A stretch of 16,398 nucleotides of DNA from Planctomycetota bacterium (GCA_022573485.1 JACZTW010000042.1:1-16398); one strand, 5' to 3'. Positions 1 through 6,765 are shown, counted from the stretch's first letter. Program-made: numbers and translations. The notes: generated by a model not told the origin, from the sequence alone.

Positions 1-114
1 GCGTGTCGCTAATTCTACTCATTCAGGACACGACCAGACCGCACCCTGATACTAGCCTCCGATATGATCACGCCCACGGCCAGGTCCGAGAACAATGCCG
101 CCTCTGGATTTCCT

Positions 115-190
115 TGAGCCGGGCCCTTCAGGGTCCGGACCATCCGTAGATCGCCACGCGAGCGGTCCGTGGCCTGAAGGCCACGGCTCA
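115..190. repeat. Palindromic four-helix element, copy 1
   Basis: The segment divides exactly into paired blocks. The outer stem is TGAGCC (115-120) with GGCTCA (185-190). Arm 1 is GGGCCC-TTCA-GGGTCC (121-136, one G-T pair). Arm 2 is closed by GGACC (137-141) and GGTCC (164-168). Arm 3 is GTGGCC-TGAA-GGCCAC (169-184). No base is left between helices. The architecture matches the copies at 513-574 and 15932-16032, although the primary sequence is largely different. It lies downstream of the small minus-strand gene that ends at 254. I see no gene in 1-253 besides this element. Confidence 0.75.
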
Positions 191-253
191 GTGGGAAGAC
201 ACGAATTTCCTACGCGGCCGAAGGCAGCGCCAAGCAGGTCTTACCGATATGCG

Positions 254-439
254 CTATTTGTCAGCCTCGTCGGAGTTGTCGTCCCCCAGGCCGACGACCT
301 TCGATTTGACATCCCCCCCGCCGGTCAGGCGCATTTCGACGGCCTGGCCCGTCTGGCCACACGTCATGTGTATCGTTGTTTCCGGCATATCGACCTGATG
401 CGTCTGCGCGCACGCCGGACAAGTGAATCGAACCCACAT
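254..439 (-). CDS. Small zinc-ribbon-like protein, 61 aa
   Basis: A 61-residue protein starting at ATG (437-439). An AGGAAAG ribosome-binding site lies about 6 bases upstream on the minus strand, which supports this start. The N-terminal half carries CPAC (residues 8-11) and a further single Cys in MTCGQTG (about residue 27). This resembles a half-degenerate zinc ribbon of the Cys-X2-Cys ... Cys-X2-Cys type in which the last Cys is replaced. The C-terminal third is polar and acidic and probably disordered. No signal peptide or membrane segment is visible. It is transcribed away from the amidohydrolase at 644, and the two share the intergenic region that holds a palindromic element. I do not know its function; small zinc-ribbon proteins like this are often annotated as hypothetical. 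The plus-strand ORF across the same bases contains the palindromic repeat and looks spurious. Confidence 0.5.
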   Translation of the reverse strand: MWVRFTCPACAQTHQVDMPETTIHMTCGQTGQAVEMRLTGGGDVKSKVVGLGDDNSDEADK

Positions 440-512
440 AGCACTTTCCTGCCAGAACGAAAACGACTACCGTATCTCGTGACCAGGCTTTGCCTGAAGA
501 CTCGGATTCTTT

Positions 513-574
513 CAAGGAGCCGCGGGTTTTAACCCGCGCGAGGCCTCGCGCAGACTAAAGTCTGCGGCTCCTTG
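513..574. repeat. Palindromic four-helix element, copy 2
   Basis: A 62-base element made only of paired blocks and tiny loops. The outer stem is CAAGGAGCC (513-521) with GGCTCCTTG (566-574). Arm 1 is GCGGGTT-TT-AACCCGC (522-537). Arm 2 is the perfect palindrome GCGAGGCCTCGC (538-549). Arm 3 is GCAGACT-AA-AGTCTGC (550-565). No nucleotide separates the helices, so the folded form is a closed four-way junction. It lies in the divergent region between the zinc-ribbon-like gene and the amidohydrolase. It is very similar to the copy inside thiC (15932-16032). Confidence 0.9.
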
Positions 575-643
575 GGTGTTTTCAGACAGAGCCCAGCCAT
601 CAGTTGCTCGCCACAAGTTTGTTACTCTATCAGGACGCGGCCC

Positions 644-1654
644 ATGCCACAACGATTGTACATCGCGACGCTTCAGCCGCCGCTGCGCTGGCGACAGCCC
701 ATGCCCAATATGATCACCCTGCGCAAGATGGCCGAAGAACTGCCCTCCGGCGTCGATGTGGTCGTGCTCCCGGAGATGTGGACCGGCATGATCGACGACC
801 ATGATGTCGCTGCGCAGGCCGGCCAGGCCGCTCAGTTCCTGCAAACGCTCGCCAAGGCCTGCGGCGTCATCGTCGTCGGCGGCAGCTTCCAGCGCCCCGC
901 CCGCTCCGGGCGGTCTCACACTGGTGTGTTTCACACTGGTGTGCTGCACAACGTCTGCCTGATCGTCGATCGCCGCGGCGAGATCGTCGGCGAATACGTC
1001 AAACGCACGCTGTTCTCGCACGAACGCGACACGCACGAACCGGGCAGCGAGGCCGGCGTGTTTGAAGTCGATGGCTTTCGCATCGGCGTGCAGATTTGCG
1101 CAGACCTGTGGTGGCCCGAGCGAACGCGCCAACTCATCGACCGTGTGGATGTACTCTGCGTGCCGGCCAAGACCGCCGTGCCGTCCGACAACCACGTGGT
1201 CTACGCCCGAACGCTGTGGCACGCTCTGGCCCTGACCCGTGCCACTGAAAGCGGCCTGCCCGTGATCGTCAGCGACTGGGCCGCCGGCCGGCATACGCCC
1301 ACGGACGTCGATATGTCGATCGGCAGTGTCCACGCACGCGGCACCGATTTTGACCGCGGCATACTGTACAAGCGCCATCGTGATCACACAGCTTCCCCAA
1401 CCGCCTCAGGACCAAACGCACCGACCGCCACGTCACACACGTCCGCCACGCCGGCCCTGGGCGCGGGCGTCCACTTTACTACCGGCGCGGCCTCCATTTG
1501 CAATCCGGCGCATCGGCCGGACATCGAAAAACTCCAACGCACGCTCCCGCGCGGCGAAGCCGGCTACTTGTGCGAGCAAATCGACCTCGACGCCGTCGCC
1601 GCCTTCCGCGACTATCGCCACCGCGTCGGTCTGCTGCCGGACCAGACCGACTGA
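644..1654 (+). CDS. Carbon-nitrogen hydrolase (nitrilase superfamily)
   Basis: A 336-residue cytoplasmic enzyme of the nitrilase/CN-hydrolase superfamily, which hydrolyses amide or nitrile C-N bonds through a Glu-Lys-Cys triad. All three residues are visible: Glu44 in VLPEMW, Lys120 in EYVKRTLF and Cys152 in QICADLWWPE. The C-terminal part (TLPRGEAGY, then a Tyr/Arg-rich end) is normal for the family. I chose ATG 644 because residue 3 onward begins the usual first beta strand, and an in-frame extension upstream would start inside the palindromic element. Two departures are visible. One is a 15-base duplication that encodes HTGVF-HTGV (residues 92-100). The other is a Thr/Ala/Pro-rich stretch at about residues 246-275 (1380-1470) that looks like a low-complexity insertion between core strands. 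The substrate cannot be told from sequence; omega-amidase or N-carbamoyl-type amidase activity are options. Confidence 0.9.
   Translation: MPQRLYIATLQPPLRWRQPMPNMITLRKMAEELPSGVDVVVLPEMWTGMIDDHDVAAQAGQAAQFLQTLAKACGVIVVGGSFQRPARSGRSHTGVFHTGVLHNVCLIVDRRGEIVGEYVKRTLFSHERDTHEPGSEAGVFEVDGFRIGVQICADLWWPERTRQLIDRVDVLCVPAKTAVPSDNHVVYARTLWHALALTRATESGLPVIVSDWAAGRHTPTDVDMSIGSVHARGTDFDRGILYKRHRDHTASPTASGPNAPTATSHTSATPALGAGVHFTTGAASICNPAHRPDIEKLQRTLPRGEAGYLCEQIDLDAVAAFRDYRHRVGLLPDQTD
916..943 (+). repeat. Tandem 15-base duplication in coding sequence
   Basis: TCACACTGGTGTG occurs at 916-928 and again at 931-943, a period of 15 bases or five codons. Each copy is itself an inverted repeat (CACAC-TG-GTGTG). 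It encodes HTGV twice in the amidohydrolase, in a segment between the second and third core strands, and keeps the frame. Confidence 0.8.
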
Positions 1655-1673
1655 CCACCATCCTGGCGGTTGG

Positions 1674-1703
1674 TTTACAGAGTCACTCCGGGTCGGCTAC
1701 AAT
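1674..1703 (+). promoter_or_regulatory. Candidate sigma-70 promoter for bTHX/GH130
   Basis: TTTACA (1674-1679) and TACAAT (1698-1703) are separated by 18 bases and match the -35 and -10 consensus at five of six positions each. The expected start is near 1710, which would give a leader of about 220 bases that includes the heptamer array at 1831-1910. Assigned from sequence only. Confidence 0.5.
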
Positions 1704-1830
1704 CAGTCGTTGTTCGGACGCCGGACGAACCGCGGAGCACGCATCATTGATTGGGCCGCAGCCGCGCCGGATTTGGCCGGTGAGCAGCGATGTGCCGCGC
1801 AGCGAGTTGCGGACGCGATTTGATCCCAGT

Positions 1831-1910
1831 ACTCAGTAGTCAGCACTTAGGACTTAGGACTCAGGACTCAGGACTCAGGACTCAGAACTCAGAGCTCAGC
1901 ACTCAGCACT
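1831..1910. repeat. Heptamer tandem array (ACTCAGG type)
   Basis: Eleven consecutive 7-base units plus three bases, all variants of ACTCAGG (for example ACTTAGG twice, ACTCAGG three times, ACTCAGA twice, then GCTCAGC and ACTCAGC). The array ends 20 bases before the bTHX start codon and just before its GGAGG site, so it would lie in the 5' leader. It has no coding potential consistent with its neighbours. Similar 7-base arrays of other sequence lie at 6766-6800 and 15865-15899. Confidence 0.95.
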
Positions 1911-1930
1911 ATTGATGGAGGTTTGGCTCG

Positions 1931-2119
1931 ATGGGCAGAGGTGATCGCAGGACGAGACGGGGTAAGATCGCACGCGGGAGTTACGGCAAGTCCCGCAGCA
2001 AACCCCACAAGAAAAAACGCGGCAAGAAGACGACGACCAAGACGACGACCAAGACGACGACCAAGACGACAGCAAAGAAAACGACCAAGACGACGGCAAA
2101 GAAGACCGCGAAGAAGTAG
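1931..2119 (+). CDS. Ribosomal protein bTHX with Lys/Thr-rich tail
   Basis: A 62-residue basic protein. Residues 1-17 (MGRGDRRTRRGKIARGS) and the following YGK are almost identical to the core of bTHX, the tiny 30S protein first found in Thermus that binds in the head of the small subunit. The family is usually about 26-30 residues and ends in a short basic run. Here the match continues to about residue 27. It is followed by some 35 residues of only Lys, Thr and Ala, encoded partly by tandem AAGACGACGACC units (three copies from about 2037). GGAGG at 1917-1921 supports the start. The tail resembles histone H1 or AlgP-type C-termini and may bind rRNA or DNA; that is inference. It probably shares a transcript with GH130 30 bases downstream, though a functional link is not obvious. 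Confidence 0.85.
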   Translation: MGRGDRRTRRGKIARGSYGKSRSKPHKKKRGKKTTTKTTTKTTTKTTAKKTTKTTAKKTAKK

Positions 2120-2149
2120 CGCGTCGGCCGAGATGTGTGAGGATCCACC

Positions 2150-3148
2150 ATGCTGACCGCCGCGCGGAAGGACATCCTGACCCGGCACGCCCGCAATCCG
2201 CTGCTGACGCGCGCGGATTGGCCCTACCCGATCAGCACGGTGTTCAACGCCGGCGCCGTGCGCCTGCCGGCAGGCTGCGGGGCAAGCTCAGCTTCGGCTG
2301 CGACGCTGCTGCTGTGCCGCGTGGAAGATCGGGCCGGCATCTCACACTTGTGCGCGGCGCGTTCCCCTGACGGCATCGGCGACTGGACCGTCGATGACAC
2401 ACCCACCCTGCCGCCGGACCCCGCCAACCACCCGGAAGAAGAATGGGGCATCGAAGATCCACGCGTGGTCTGGCATGAAGAGCTGGAGCGGTTTTCGGTC
2501 GCGTACTGCTGCTACTCGAAACGCGGCCCGGCTGTGTCGCTGGCGCTGACCGCGGATTTCAAGAGCTTCGAGCGACTCGGCGTGGTCTTGCCGCCCGAGA
2601 ATAAAGACGCAGCGCTGTTTCCAAGGCGATTCGGAGGGCGCTGGGCCATGATCCACCGGCCCGTTCCTTTCTCGGTCGCCGGGGCGGAGATGTGGATCTC
2701 CTTTTCTCCCGATTTGAAACACTGGGGCGACCACCAACTCCTGATGAGCACGCGCAGCGGCCCGTGGTGGGACGGATCAAAGATCGGACTGTCCACGCCG
2801 CCGATCGAGACCAAAGAGGGTTGGCTGCTGACCTATCACGGCGCCCGCCAGACGGTAGCCGGCCAGAATTACTATGTGGGGCTGGCGCTGCTGGATCTGG
2901 ATGATCCGACGCGCTGCATTCGCCGCAGCCACCACTATGTGCTGGCGCCGGAAACCGATTATGAACGAAACGGCGACGTGGACAACGTCGTGTTCCCCTG
3001 CGGCTACACTGTCGGCGACGACGGGGACGCGCTGAACTTGTATTACGGAGCAGCCGACACTGCCATCGCGCTTGCTCAGGGGAGCATCAGAGGGCTGCTT
3101 GAATGGTTGAAGGACGACGACTGCTTGGAATCAGCGGCGGATCGTTGA
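2150..3148 (+). CDS. GH130 family beta-mannoside phosphorylase-like protein
   Basis: A 332-residue protein with the five-bladed beta-propeller signatures of glycoside hydrolase family 130. Members are mostly inverting phosphorylases that cleave beta-mannosides with phosphate to give mannose 1-phosphate; some are hydrolases. Visible motifs are CRVEDRAG (56-63), WGIEDPR (99-105, whose Asp103 falls where characterised members have the general acid), NKDAALFPRR, WAMIHRP, WWDGSKIG, YHGAR, DNVVFPCG and YYGAADT near the end. Length is normal. The start ATG has GAGGA six bases upstream. An Ala/Ser/Gly-rich segment at about residues 40-51 follows the perfect palindrome GCCTGCCGGCAGGC (2262-2275) and looks like a small insertion in the first blade. 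No signal peptide, so it acts in the cytoplasm on imported oligosaccharides or mannan-derived sugars. The exact substrate cannot be set. Confidence 0.88.
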   Translation: MLTAARKDILTRHARNPLLTRADWPYPISTVFNAGAVRLPAGCGASSASAATLLLCRVEDRAGISHLCAARSPDGIGDWTVDDTPTLPPDPANHPEEEWGIEDPRVVWHEELERFSVAYCCYSKRGPAVSLALTADFKSFERLGVVLPPENKDAALFPRRFGGRWAMIHRPVPFSVAGAEMWISFSPDLKHWGDHQLLMSTRSGPWWDGSKIGLSTPPIETKEGWLLTYHGARQTVAGQNYYVGLALLDLDDPTRCIRRSHHYVLAPETDYERNGDVDNVVFPCGYTVGDDGDALNLYYGAADTAIALAQGSIRGLLEWLKDDDCLESAADR

Positions 3149-3180
3149 GGGCGCATGCATGAGAAGGCAGTTTTGTAACC

Positions 3181-3246
3181 AGAGCCGCGACCGTGTGGGA
3201 GCGGTTTGCCCGCGAACACCGACCGCTTCCTGACGGGCGCGGCTCT
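3181..3246. repeat. Long imperfect hairpin repeat
   Basis: AGAGCCGCG (3181-3189) pairs with CGCGGCTCT (3238-3246). Inside this, a second block around GGGAGCGGT (3197-3205) pairs with ACCGCTTCC (3222-3230), leaving a loop of about 16 bases. The result is one long stem rather than the multi-arm element seen elsewhere. It sits between the convergent ends of GH130 and the receiver-like gene, so it may also act as a transcription barrier, though there is no U-tract. Elements of this look are common in planctomycete intergenic DNA, to my recollection. Confidence 0.8.
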
Positions 3247-3271
3247 GAAAAGACGCTTCTCGCGCACGCGC

Positions 3272-3760
3272 TTACAAGTGAACTTGCAGAATGTCGCCGA
3301 GCTTGAGTTCGGCCTGATCCTCAGCCGGGAAGAACTTGTCTTGCCGCGGAACCAGACCGGACATCATGGCGACGAACGCGACGCTGTCGCTGACCGCCCG
3401 CATGTAGCTCTCGACATCTTCGGAATAAGGCACATATGCGGTGGCGCCGGCCTTGTAATACGGTGCGGCGAACTTGCGATCGGTCGACTTGGAGACGACG
3501 AGAATCGGGATGGCTTCATGGCTGACCGCCTCGGACAGCGTGCGAAAGACATCCATGCCGTCGGCGTCGGGCAGATCCGCACACATGATGATCATTTCCG
3601 GCAGAGACTTCTTGGCAGCGCGGGTGCCGGCCAGGTACAACAGCCCCTGTGCGCCCGAGAGGGCATACTTCATGGTCACGCCGAAACGCAAATCCTTGAC
3701 GGCGCGCGCCGTCAAGTTGGCGTGCGTGATATCGTTGTCCACAAGCAGGAGGCGAAACAC
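3272..3760 (-). CDS. Stand-alone receiver-like protein lacking the phospho-Asp
   Basis: A 162-residue protein with the CheY-like receiver fold: LLLVDND (residues 4-10) supplies the acidic pair Asp8/Asp10, and PILVVSKS (85-92) the strand that normally ends in Thr/Ser. The usual phospho-acceptor Asp is replaced by Cys60 in IIMCADLPDADG, and the invariant Lys of the KP motif is absent (YVPYSE at 109-114). It therefore looks like a pseudo-receiver. The C-terminus (about 130-162) is a short tail, not an output domain. I chose GTG 3758-3760 because AAGGAAGG lies just upstream. A longer in-frame start at 3790 would put ten extra residues before the first beta strand. The gene is divergent from dprA and is flanked by a candidate promoter. 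Role: protein-protein signalling, partner unknown. Confidence 0.8.
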   Translation of the reverse strand: MFRLLLVDNDITHANLTARAVKDLRFGVTMKYALSGAQGLLYLAGTRAAKKSLPEMIIMCADLPDADGMDVFRTLSEAVSHEAIPILVVSKSTDRKFAAPYYKAGATAYVPYSEDVESYMRAVSDSVAFVAMMSGLVPRQDKFFPAEDQAELKLGDILQVHL

Positions 3761-3793
3761 AGGACCTTCCTTTCGCAACGTTGGGTTCACAAC

Positions 3794-3823
3794 ATGTTAT
3801 GCAGCGCAGCAGTTGGATGTCCA
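3794..3823 (-). promoter_or_regulatory. Candidate promoter for receiver-like gene
   Basis: On the minus strand, TGGACA (3818-3823) and TAACAT (3794-3799) are 18 bases apart, matching five and four of six consensus positions. Transcription would begin near 3787, giving a leader of about 27 bases to the GTG at 3760. This agrees with the shorter start chosen for that gene. Confidence 0.4.
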
Positions 3824-3947
3824 CGTCCAAAAGGCGGTTCATCGGAGGATCGAGTCAATTGCGGCAGGCGAGGTAACCTACGCCCGATAATGTCCTCGAT
3901 GACGCGCCGGCACCCGCTGTCGATCGTCGGCTTTGGAGTACGCTGAG

Positions 3948-5099
3948 ATGAATACGGATTGGTCGAGCGTGGGTACCGAGCAGGCCGTGCAGTGCCTGCG
4001 CATGCATTTGGTGCAGGGCATCGGGCCGCTGCGCTTTCGCAATTTGATCGAGCACTTCTCCAGTGTGGAAGCGATCCTGAGGGCGCCCCGGCGCGAACTC
4101 GAACGTGTCAAGAACATCGGGCCGGCGACCAGCGAAGCGATCCGCGAAAGGCACGATGAGGAATTCGTGGAAGAGGAACTCCGCCGGGCTGAGAATCTCG
4201 GCATTCGCGTGGTCTGCTGCGAAGACGATGACTACCCCGCCCTGCTGAAGGAGATCCCGGACGCGCCGATCTGTCTCTACGTGAAGGGCACACTGTCGCC
4301 GAAGGACAATACTGCGCTGGCCATCGTGGGCCCGCGGCGCTGCTCGCAGTACGGCCAAGAACAGGCCTACCAGTTCGGCATGGCGGCCTGCCGGGTGGGG
4401 ATGACGGTCGTGTCGGGACTGGCCCGCGGCGTGGACGCCCAGGCACACTTGGGCGCGCTCGATTGCCGAGGACGAACCATCGCCGTGATCGGATCGGGGC
4501 TCGGGCACCTGGACGAGCATAGCAATCGAAAGCTCGCCGAGCGCATCGTCAAGGACGGCGGAGCCGTGATCAGCGAGCTGCCCATCGACAGGCCGGCCGA
4601 CGCGGAAAATTTCCCACCGCGAAATCGGATCATCGCCGGGATTTCGCTGGGCACACTGGTCATCGAAGCCGCCAAGAGAAGCGGCGCATTGATCACCGCG
4701 AGCCAGACGCTGGACTACAACCGCGAGTTGTTTGCCCTGCCTGGGCGGATCGACTACGGCAGTACGGTCGGCACGAACAACCTCATCAAGATCGGGCAGG
4801 CCAAGCTGACCATGACGATCGACGACATTCTCGAAGAGTTCCACCACGCCGCCGAGGGCATTCGAGAGATCTACCAGCAATTGACTTTCGAAACGACCTC
4901 CAAGATAGAGCCGGAGTTGAGCAACGAGGAGCGTTCGATCCTGGATGCCCTGAGCGTCGAGGGCGTCGATTTGGAGCAAGTCCTCAACACCACCAAGCTC
5001 CCGCCCGAAAAAATCTCCAGCGGCCTGACCATGCTGCAACTCAAAGGCGTCGTCGAACAGTTGCCCGGCAACCGCTTCGCCCGCATCGGCGTGAGGTAG
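3948..5099 (+). CDS. dprA: DNA-processing protein DprA/Smf
   Basis: A 383-residue cytoplasmic protein with the full DprA layout. An N-terminal helix-hairpin-helix region (about 15-75, with LVQGIGPLRF and VKNIGPATSEAI) is followed by the Rossmann-like core with VVSGLARGVDAQAHLGAL (154-171), FPPRNRIIAG (222-231) and SGALITAS (245-252). A C-terminal winged-helix domain spans about 325-383. DprA binds incoming single-stranded DNA during transformation and loads RecA. The first core motif reads AIVGPR where most members have Ser or Thr before Arg, a mild variation. ATG 3948 is preferred because GGAG lies nine bases upstream; an in-frame TTG at 3933 is an alternative. It is divergent from the receiver gene and 206 bases upstream of pcm. 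Confidence 0.95.
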   Translation: MNTDWSSVGTEQAVQCLRMHLVQGIGPLRFRNLIEHFSSVEAILRAPRRELERVKNIGPATSEAIRERHDEEFVEEELRRAENLGIRVVCCEDDDYPALLKEIPDAPICLYVKGTLSPKDNTALAIVGPRRCSQYGQEQAYQFGMAACRVGMTVVSGLARGVDAQAHLGALDCRGRTIAVIGSGLGHLDEHSNRKLAERIVKDGGAVISELPIDRPADAENFPPRNRIIAGISLGTLVIEAAKRSGALITASQTLDYNRELFALPGRIDYGSTVGTNNLIKIGQAKLTMTIDDILEEFHHAAEGIREIYQQLTFETTSKIEPELSNEERSILDALSVEGVDLEQVLNTTKLPPEKISSGLTMLQLKGVVEQLPGNRFARIGVR

Positions 5100-5120
5100 T
5101 GTTGCGTTTCTTCGAATTAA

Positions 5121-5195
5121 CCCCGCGCTGCCGCTTGGGGCTCTGAATTCCCCGGCGACAACCCACATCAGAGCCCGGAGTCCCGGCGCGCCGGG
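5121..5195. repeat. Composite palindromic repeat between dprA and pcm
   Basis: The stretch begins with CCCCGCGCTGCCGCTTGGGG (5121-5140). On the minus strand this sequence encodes the peptide SPKRQRG, which I recall as a frequent spurious-ORF peptide in planctomycete genomes. Overlapping it, GGGCTCTGA (5138-5146) pairs with TCAGAGCCC (5168-5176). A perfect 14-base palindrome, CCCGGCGCGCCGGG, follows at 5182-5195. It probably is a degraded or composite mobile repeat. Confidence 0.7.
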
Positions 5196-5244
5196 AAGGG
5201 GTCAATTTCATCATCGCGGCACGTATGACATCTAAGGGTCCGCG

Positions 5245-5273
5245 GTGCCAAAATCGGTCGAGAGGGTTATAAT
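5245..5273 (+). promoter_or_regulatory. Candidate promoter for pcm
   Basis: GTGCCA (5245-5250), 17 bases, then a perfect TATAAT (5268-5273). The -10 lies 32 bases upstream of the pcm ATG, so the transcript would have a leader of about 25 bases. No clear Shine-Dalgarno sequence precedes that ATG. Confidence 0.5.
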
Positions 5274-5305
5274 GGGCGGCCAGTCCGCTATGCGGCAGCA
5301 CACTC

Positions 5306-5965
5306 ATGATCGCACGCGATTATACATCAGAGTCGGCTCGACGTCAGATGATTGAGGACCAGCTTCGCCGACGCGGCATCGGCGACGACCGCGTCCTGCG
5401 GGCCATGTCCGAGATTCCGCGCGAACGCTTTGTGCCCAAAGAACTTGCCCGCATGGCCTACGATGACCGGGCACTGGAGATCGGTCTGGGCCAGACCATC
5501 AGCCAACCCTACATCGTGGCCTACATGACGGAGCAACTCCAGCTTCAGCCGACGCATCGCATATTGGAGATCGGCACGGGTTCCGGCTACCAGACTGCCG
5601 TATTGGCATCGCTGTGCGAGACAGTCTACAGCGTGGAATGCCTGCCTGAACTGTCGGAAAAGACGCAAGTCAGGCTGCACCAACTGGGCCTCACTAATAT
5701 AAGGTACGCGATTCGCGACGGCACACTCGGCTGGCCTGAGCACGCACCCTACGAGCGGATCATCGTCACCGCCGGAGCGCCGGACATTCCTGGGCCCCTT
5801 CTGGATCAAGTTCAAGTCGGCGGTAAGATGATCCTGCCCATCGGCAATCACAAAGCGCAGCAACTGGTTCTGATCGAGAAGAAGGACAATCGGTTCGTCG
5901 AGTTCCCGTTGATCGGCTGCCGATTCGTCAAACTGATCGGGCAGCGCGGCTGGAAGGCCCCGTAG
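5306..5965 (+). CDS. pcm: Protein-L-isoaspartate O-methyltransferase
   Basis: A 219-residue cytoplasmic methyltransferase that repairs isoaspartyl damage in proteins by transferring a methyl group from S-adenosylmethionine. GQTISQPYIVAYM (62-74) is the family signature. LEIGTGSGYQTAVLA (87-101) is SAM-binding motif I, and IIVTAGAP followed by LLDQVQVGGKMILPIG are the later motifs. Length is typical. The start is fixed by family length: the N-terminal helix with RRQMIEDQLRRRGI needs the residues before it, as in other members. No strong ribosome-binding site is visible, so translation may be weak or leader-poor. No neighbour shares its pathway. Confidence 0.95.
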   Translation: MIARDYTSESARRQMIEDQLRRRGIGDDRVLRAMSEIPRERFVPKELARMAYDDRALEIGLGQTISQPYIVAYMTEQLQLQPTHRILEIGTGSGYQTAVLASLCETVYSVECLPELSEKTQVRLHQLGLTNIRYAIRDGTLGWPEHAPYERIIVTAGAPDIPGPLLDQVQVGGKMILPIGNHKAQQLVLIEKKDNRFVEFPLIGCRFVKLIGQRGWKAP

Positions 5966-6311
5966 GCCCTGCACAAGTCGGCCGGTCGATGCGCGGCAGC
6001 GAACACAACCATCTAACTGGCAACATGTTAAAGAGCTGCGACGGAAAATCCGACAGGCGAAAAGCCCACCGGGCGGCCCGACGGCAGCGAGGTTTTCCCT
6101 CTCTTCGCGCGGGCGGCAGGCCAACATCTCAAAACCTACCGGGAAGTACCGAAAATCACCACTAGAGCCTTTTTCGTATTTTAGGGTCTTGCGAGGTCGC
6201 ATCGAAGGTACTAGTATTTTGGGGGCAGAAGCCGATTTGGAGCAAATCGGTGATCTCTGCACTTGTAGACAAGTGATCCGGAAAACGACATTTTGTGAAG
6301 GAGAAATAAGG
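5966..6311 (+). other. Intergenic region and histone-gene leader
   Basis: A 346-base stretch with no gene that I can support. The left half is unremarkable. The right half carries a candidate promoter (6189-6217) and then two hairpins in the presumed leader: CCGATTT-GGAGC-AAATCGG (6232-6250) and CACTTG-TAGA-CAAGTG (6260-6275). A strong AAGGAGA ribosome-binding site (6297-6303) follows, before the histone start. The hairpins could stabilise the message or regulate it; neither matches a riboswitch class I recognise. Confidence 0.5.
6189..6217 (+). promoter_or_regulatory. Candidate promoter for bacterial histone gene
   Basis: TTGCGA (6189-6194) and TAGTAT (6212-6217) with a 17-base spacer, four of six consensus matches in each hexamer. 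The transcript would start near 6224, just before the two leader hairpins. Confidence 0.4.
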
Positions 6312-6515
6312 ATGGCAAAAAAGAAAACCACGAAGAAGACCCGCGATGTATTGATCGTTGCCAGCAAGGTCAAAGGCTACATCAAGTCCAAGAACATGAA
6401 TACCTCCGCGGACGCGATCAATGAGTTGTCCGACAAGGTCTATTGCATGCTCGATGCCGCGACCGTACGCACCAAAGCCAACGGTCGAAAGACCGTCAAG
6501 CCTCAGGACGTATAA
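6312..6515 (+). CDS. Short bacterial histone-fold protein
   Basis: A 67-residue basic protein. After a Lys/Thr-rich N-tail (2-12) comes a short helix (SKVKGYIKSK, about 18-27), a longer helix (SADAINELSDKVYCMLDAATVRTKA, about 32-56) and the loop-2 signature ANGRKTVKPQDV (56-67). This end resembles the loop 2 and helix 3 start of archaeal histones and of the single-fold bacterial histones such as Bdellovibrio Bd0055. Like those, it stops where archaeal proteins would continue into helix 3. Expected role: DNA-binding dimer and nucleoid protein. The ATG is supported by AAGGAGA about eight bases upstream. Its own candidate promoter and a strong terminator indicate a single-gene, probably well-expressed unit. 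An alternative would be an unrelated Lys-rich protein, but the RKTVKPQDV ending argues against that. Confidence 0.8.
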   Translation: MAKKKTTKKTRDVLIVASKVKGYIKSKNMNTSADAINELSDKVYCMLDAATVRTKANGRKTVKPQDV

Positions 6516-6543
6516 CGGCCCGCCACGCAGCCGAAAAAAAAAC

Positions 6544-6582
6544 AAACGAGCAGTTCGGGTTCTTCCCACTGCTCGTTTTTTT
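6544..6582. terminator. Strong intrinsic terminator, likely bidirectional
   Basis: AAACGAGCAGT (6544-6554) pairs perfectly with ACTGCTCGTTT (6568-6578) over a 13-base loop, and the stem runs into a T-tract to 6582. An A-rich run lies on the opposite flank (about 6534-6546), so it should also stop minus-strand transcription. This suits its place between the histone gene and the minus-strand gene that ends at 6789. Confidence 0.9.
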
Positions 6583-6615
6583 CTTGCGCAGAGATCGCCT
6601 CTGCAGGAATTCAGG

Positions 6616-6640
6616 CCACGAAGACACCAAGACACGAAGA
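6616..6640. repeat. Short CACGAAGA-type repeat
   Basis: CCACGAAGACACC is followed by AAGACACGAAGA, an irregular repetition of the words CGAAGACA and CCAAGACA. It begins a low-complexity stretch (6616-6800) that also has AT-rich TTGAGATTTCAAAATTC words and ends in the 6766-6800 heptamers. No gene is visible in 6583-6788. Confidence 0.5.
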
Positions 6641-6765
6641 TGGGTGATAGAAATGCCCGCCGTTACCCTGTTTGACAATCACCCGTTGCGAATCACAGAT
6701 TTGAGATTTCAAAATTCAAAAGGACCGCACAGCACACACCACTATTCACCGTCACCTCCCCCCCT

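Noticed and set aside
95..532. Plus-strand ORF of 145 codons
   Set aside because: It contains palindromic element 1 and part of element 2, has no family features, and lies antisense to the better-supported small zinc-ribbon-like gene.
512..1387. Minus-strand ORF of 291 codons
   Set aside because: Antisense to the amidohydrolase; its first-read homology-like end is only the translated palindromic element.
1831..1910. CRISPR-like array
   Set aside because: Units are 7 bases with no spacers, so this is a tandem microsatellite.
3855..5168. Long minus-strand ORF of 437 codons
   Set aside because: It is antisense to dprA, whose motifs are complete; long antisense frames are expected at this GC content.
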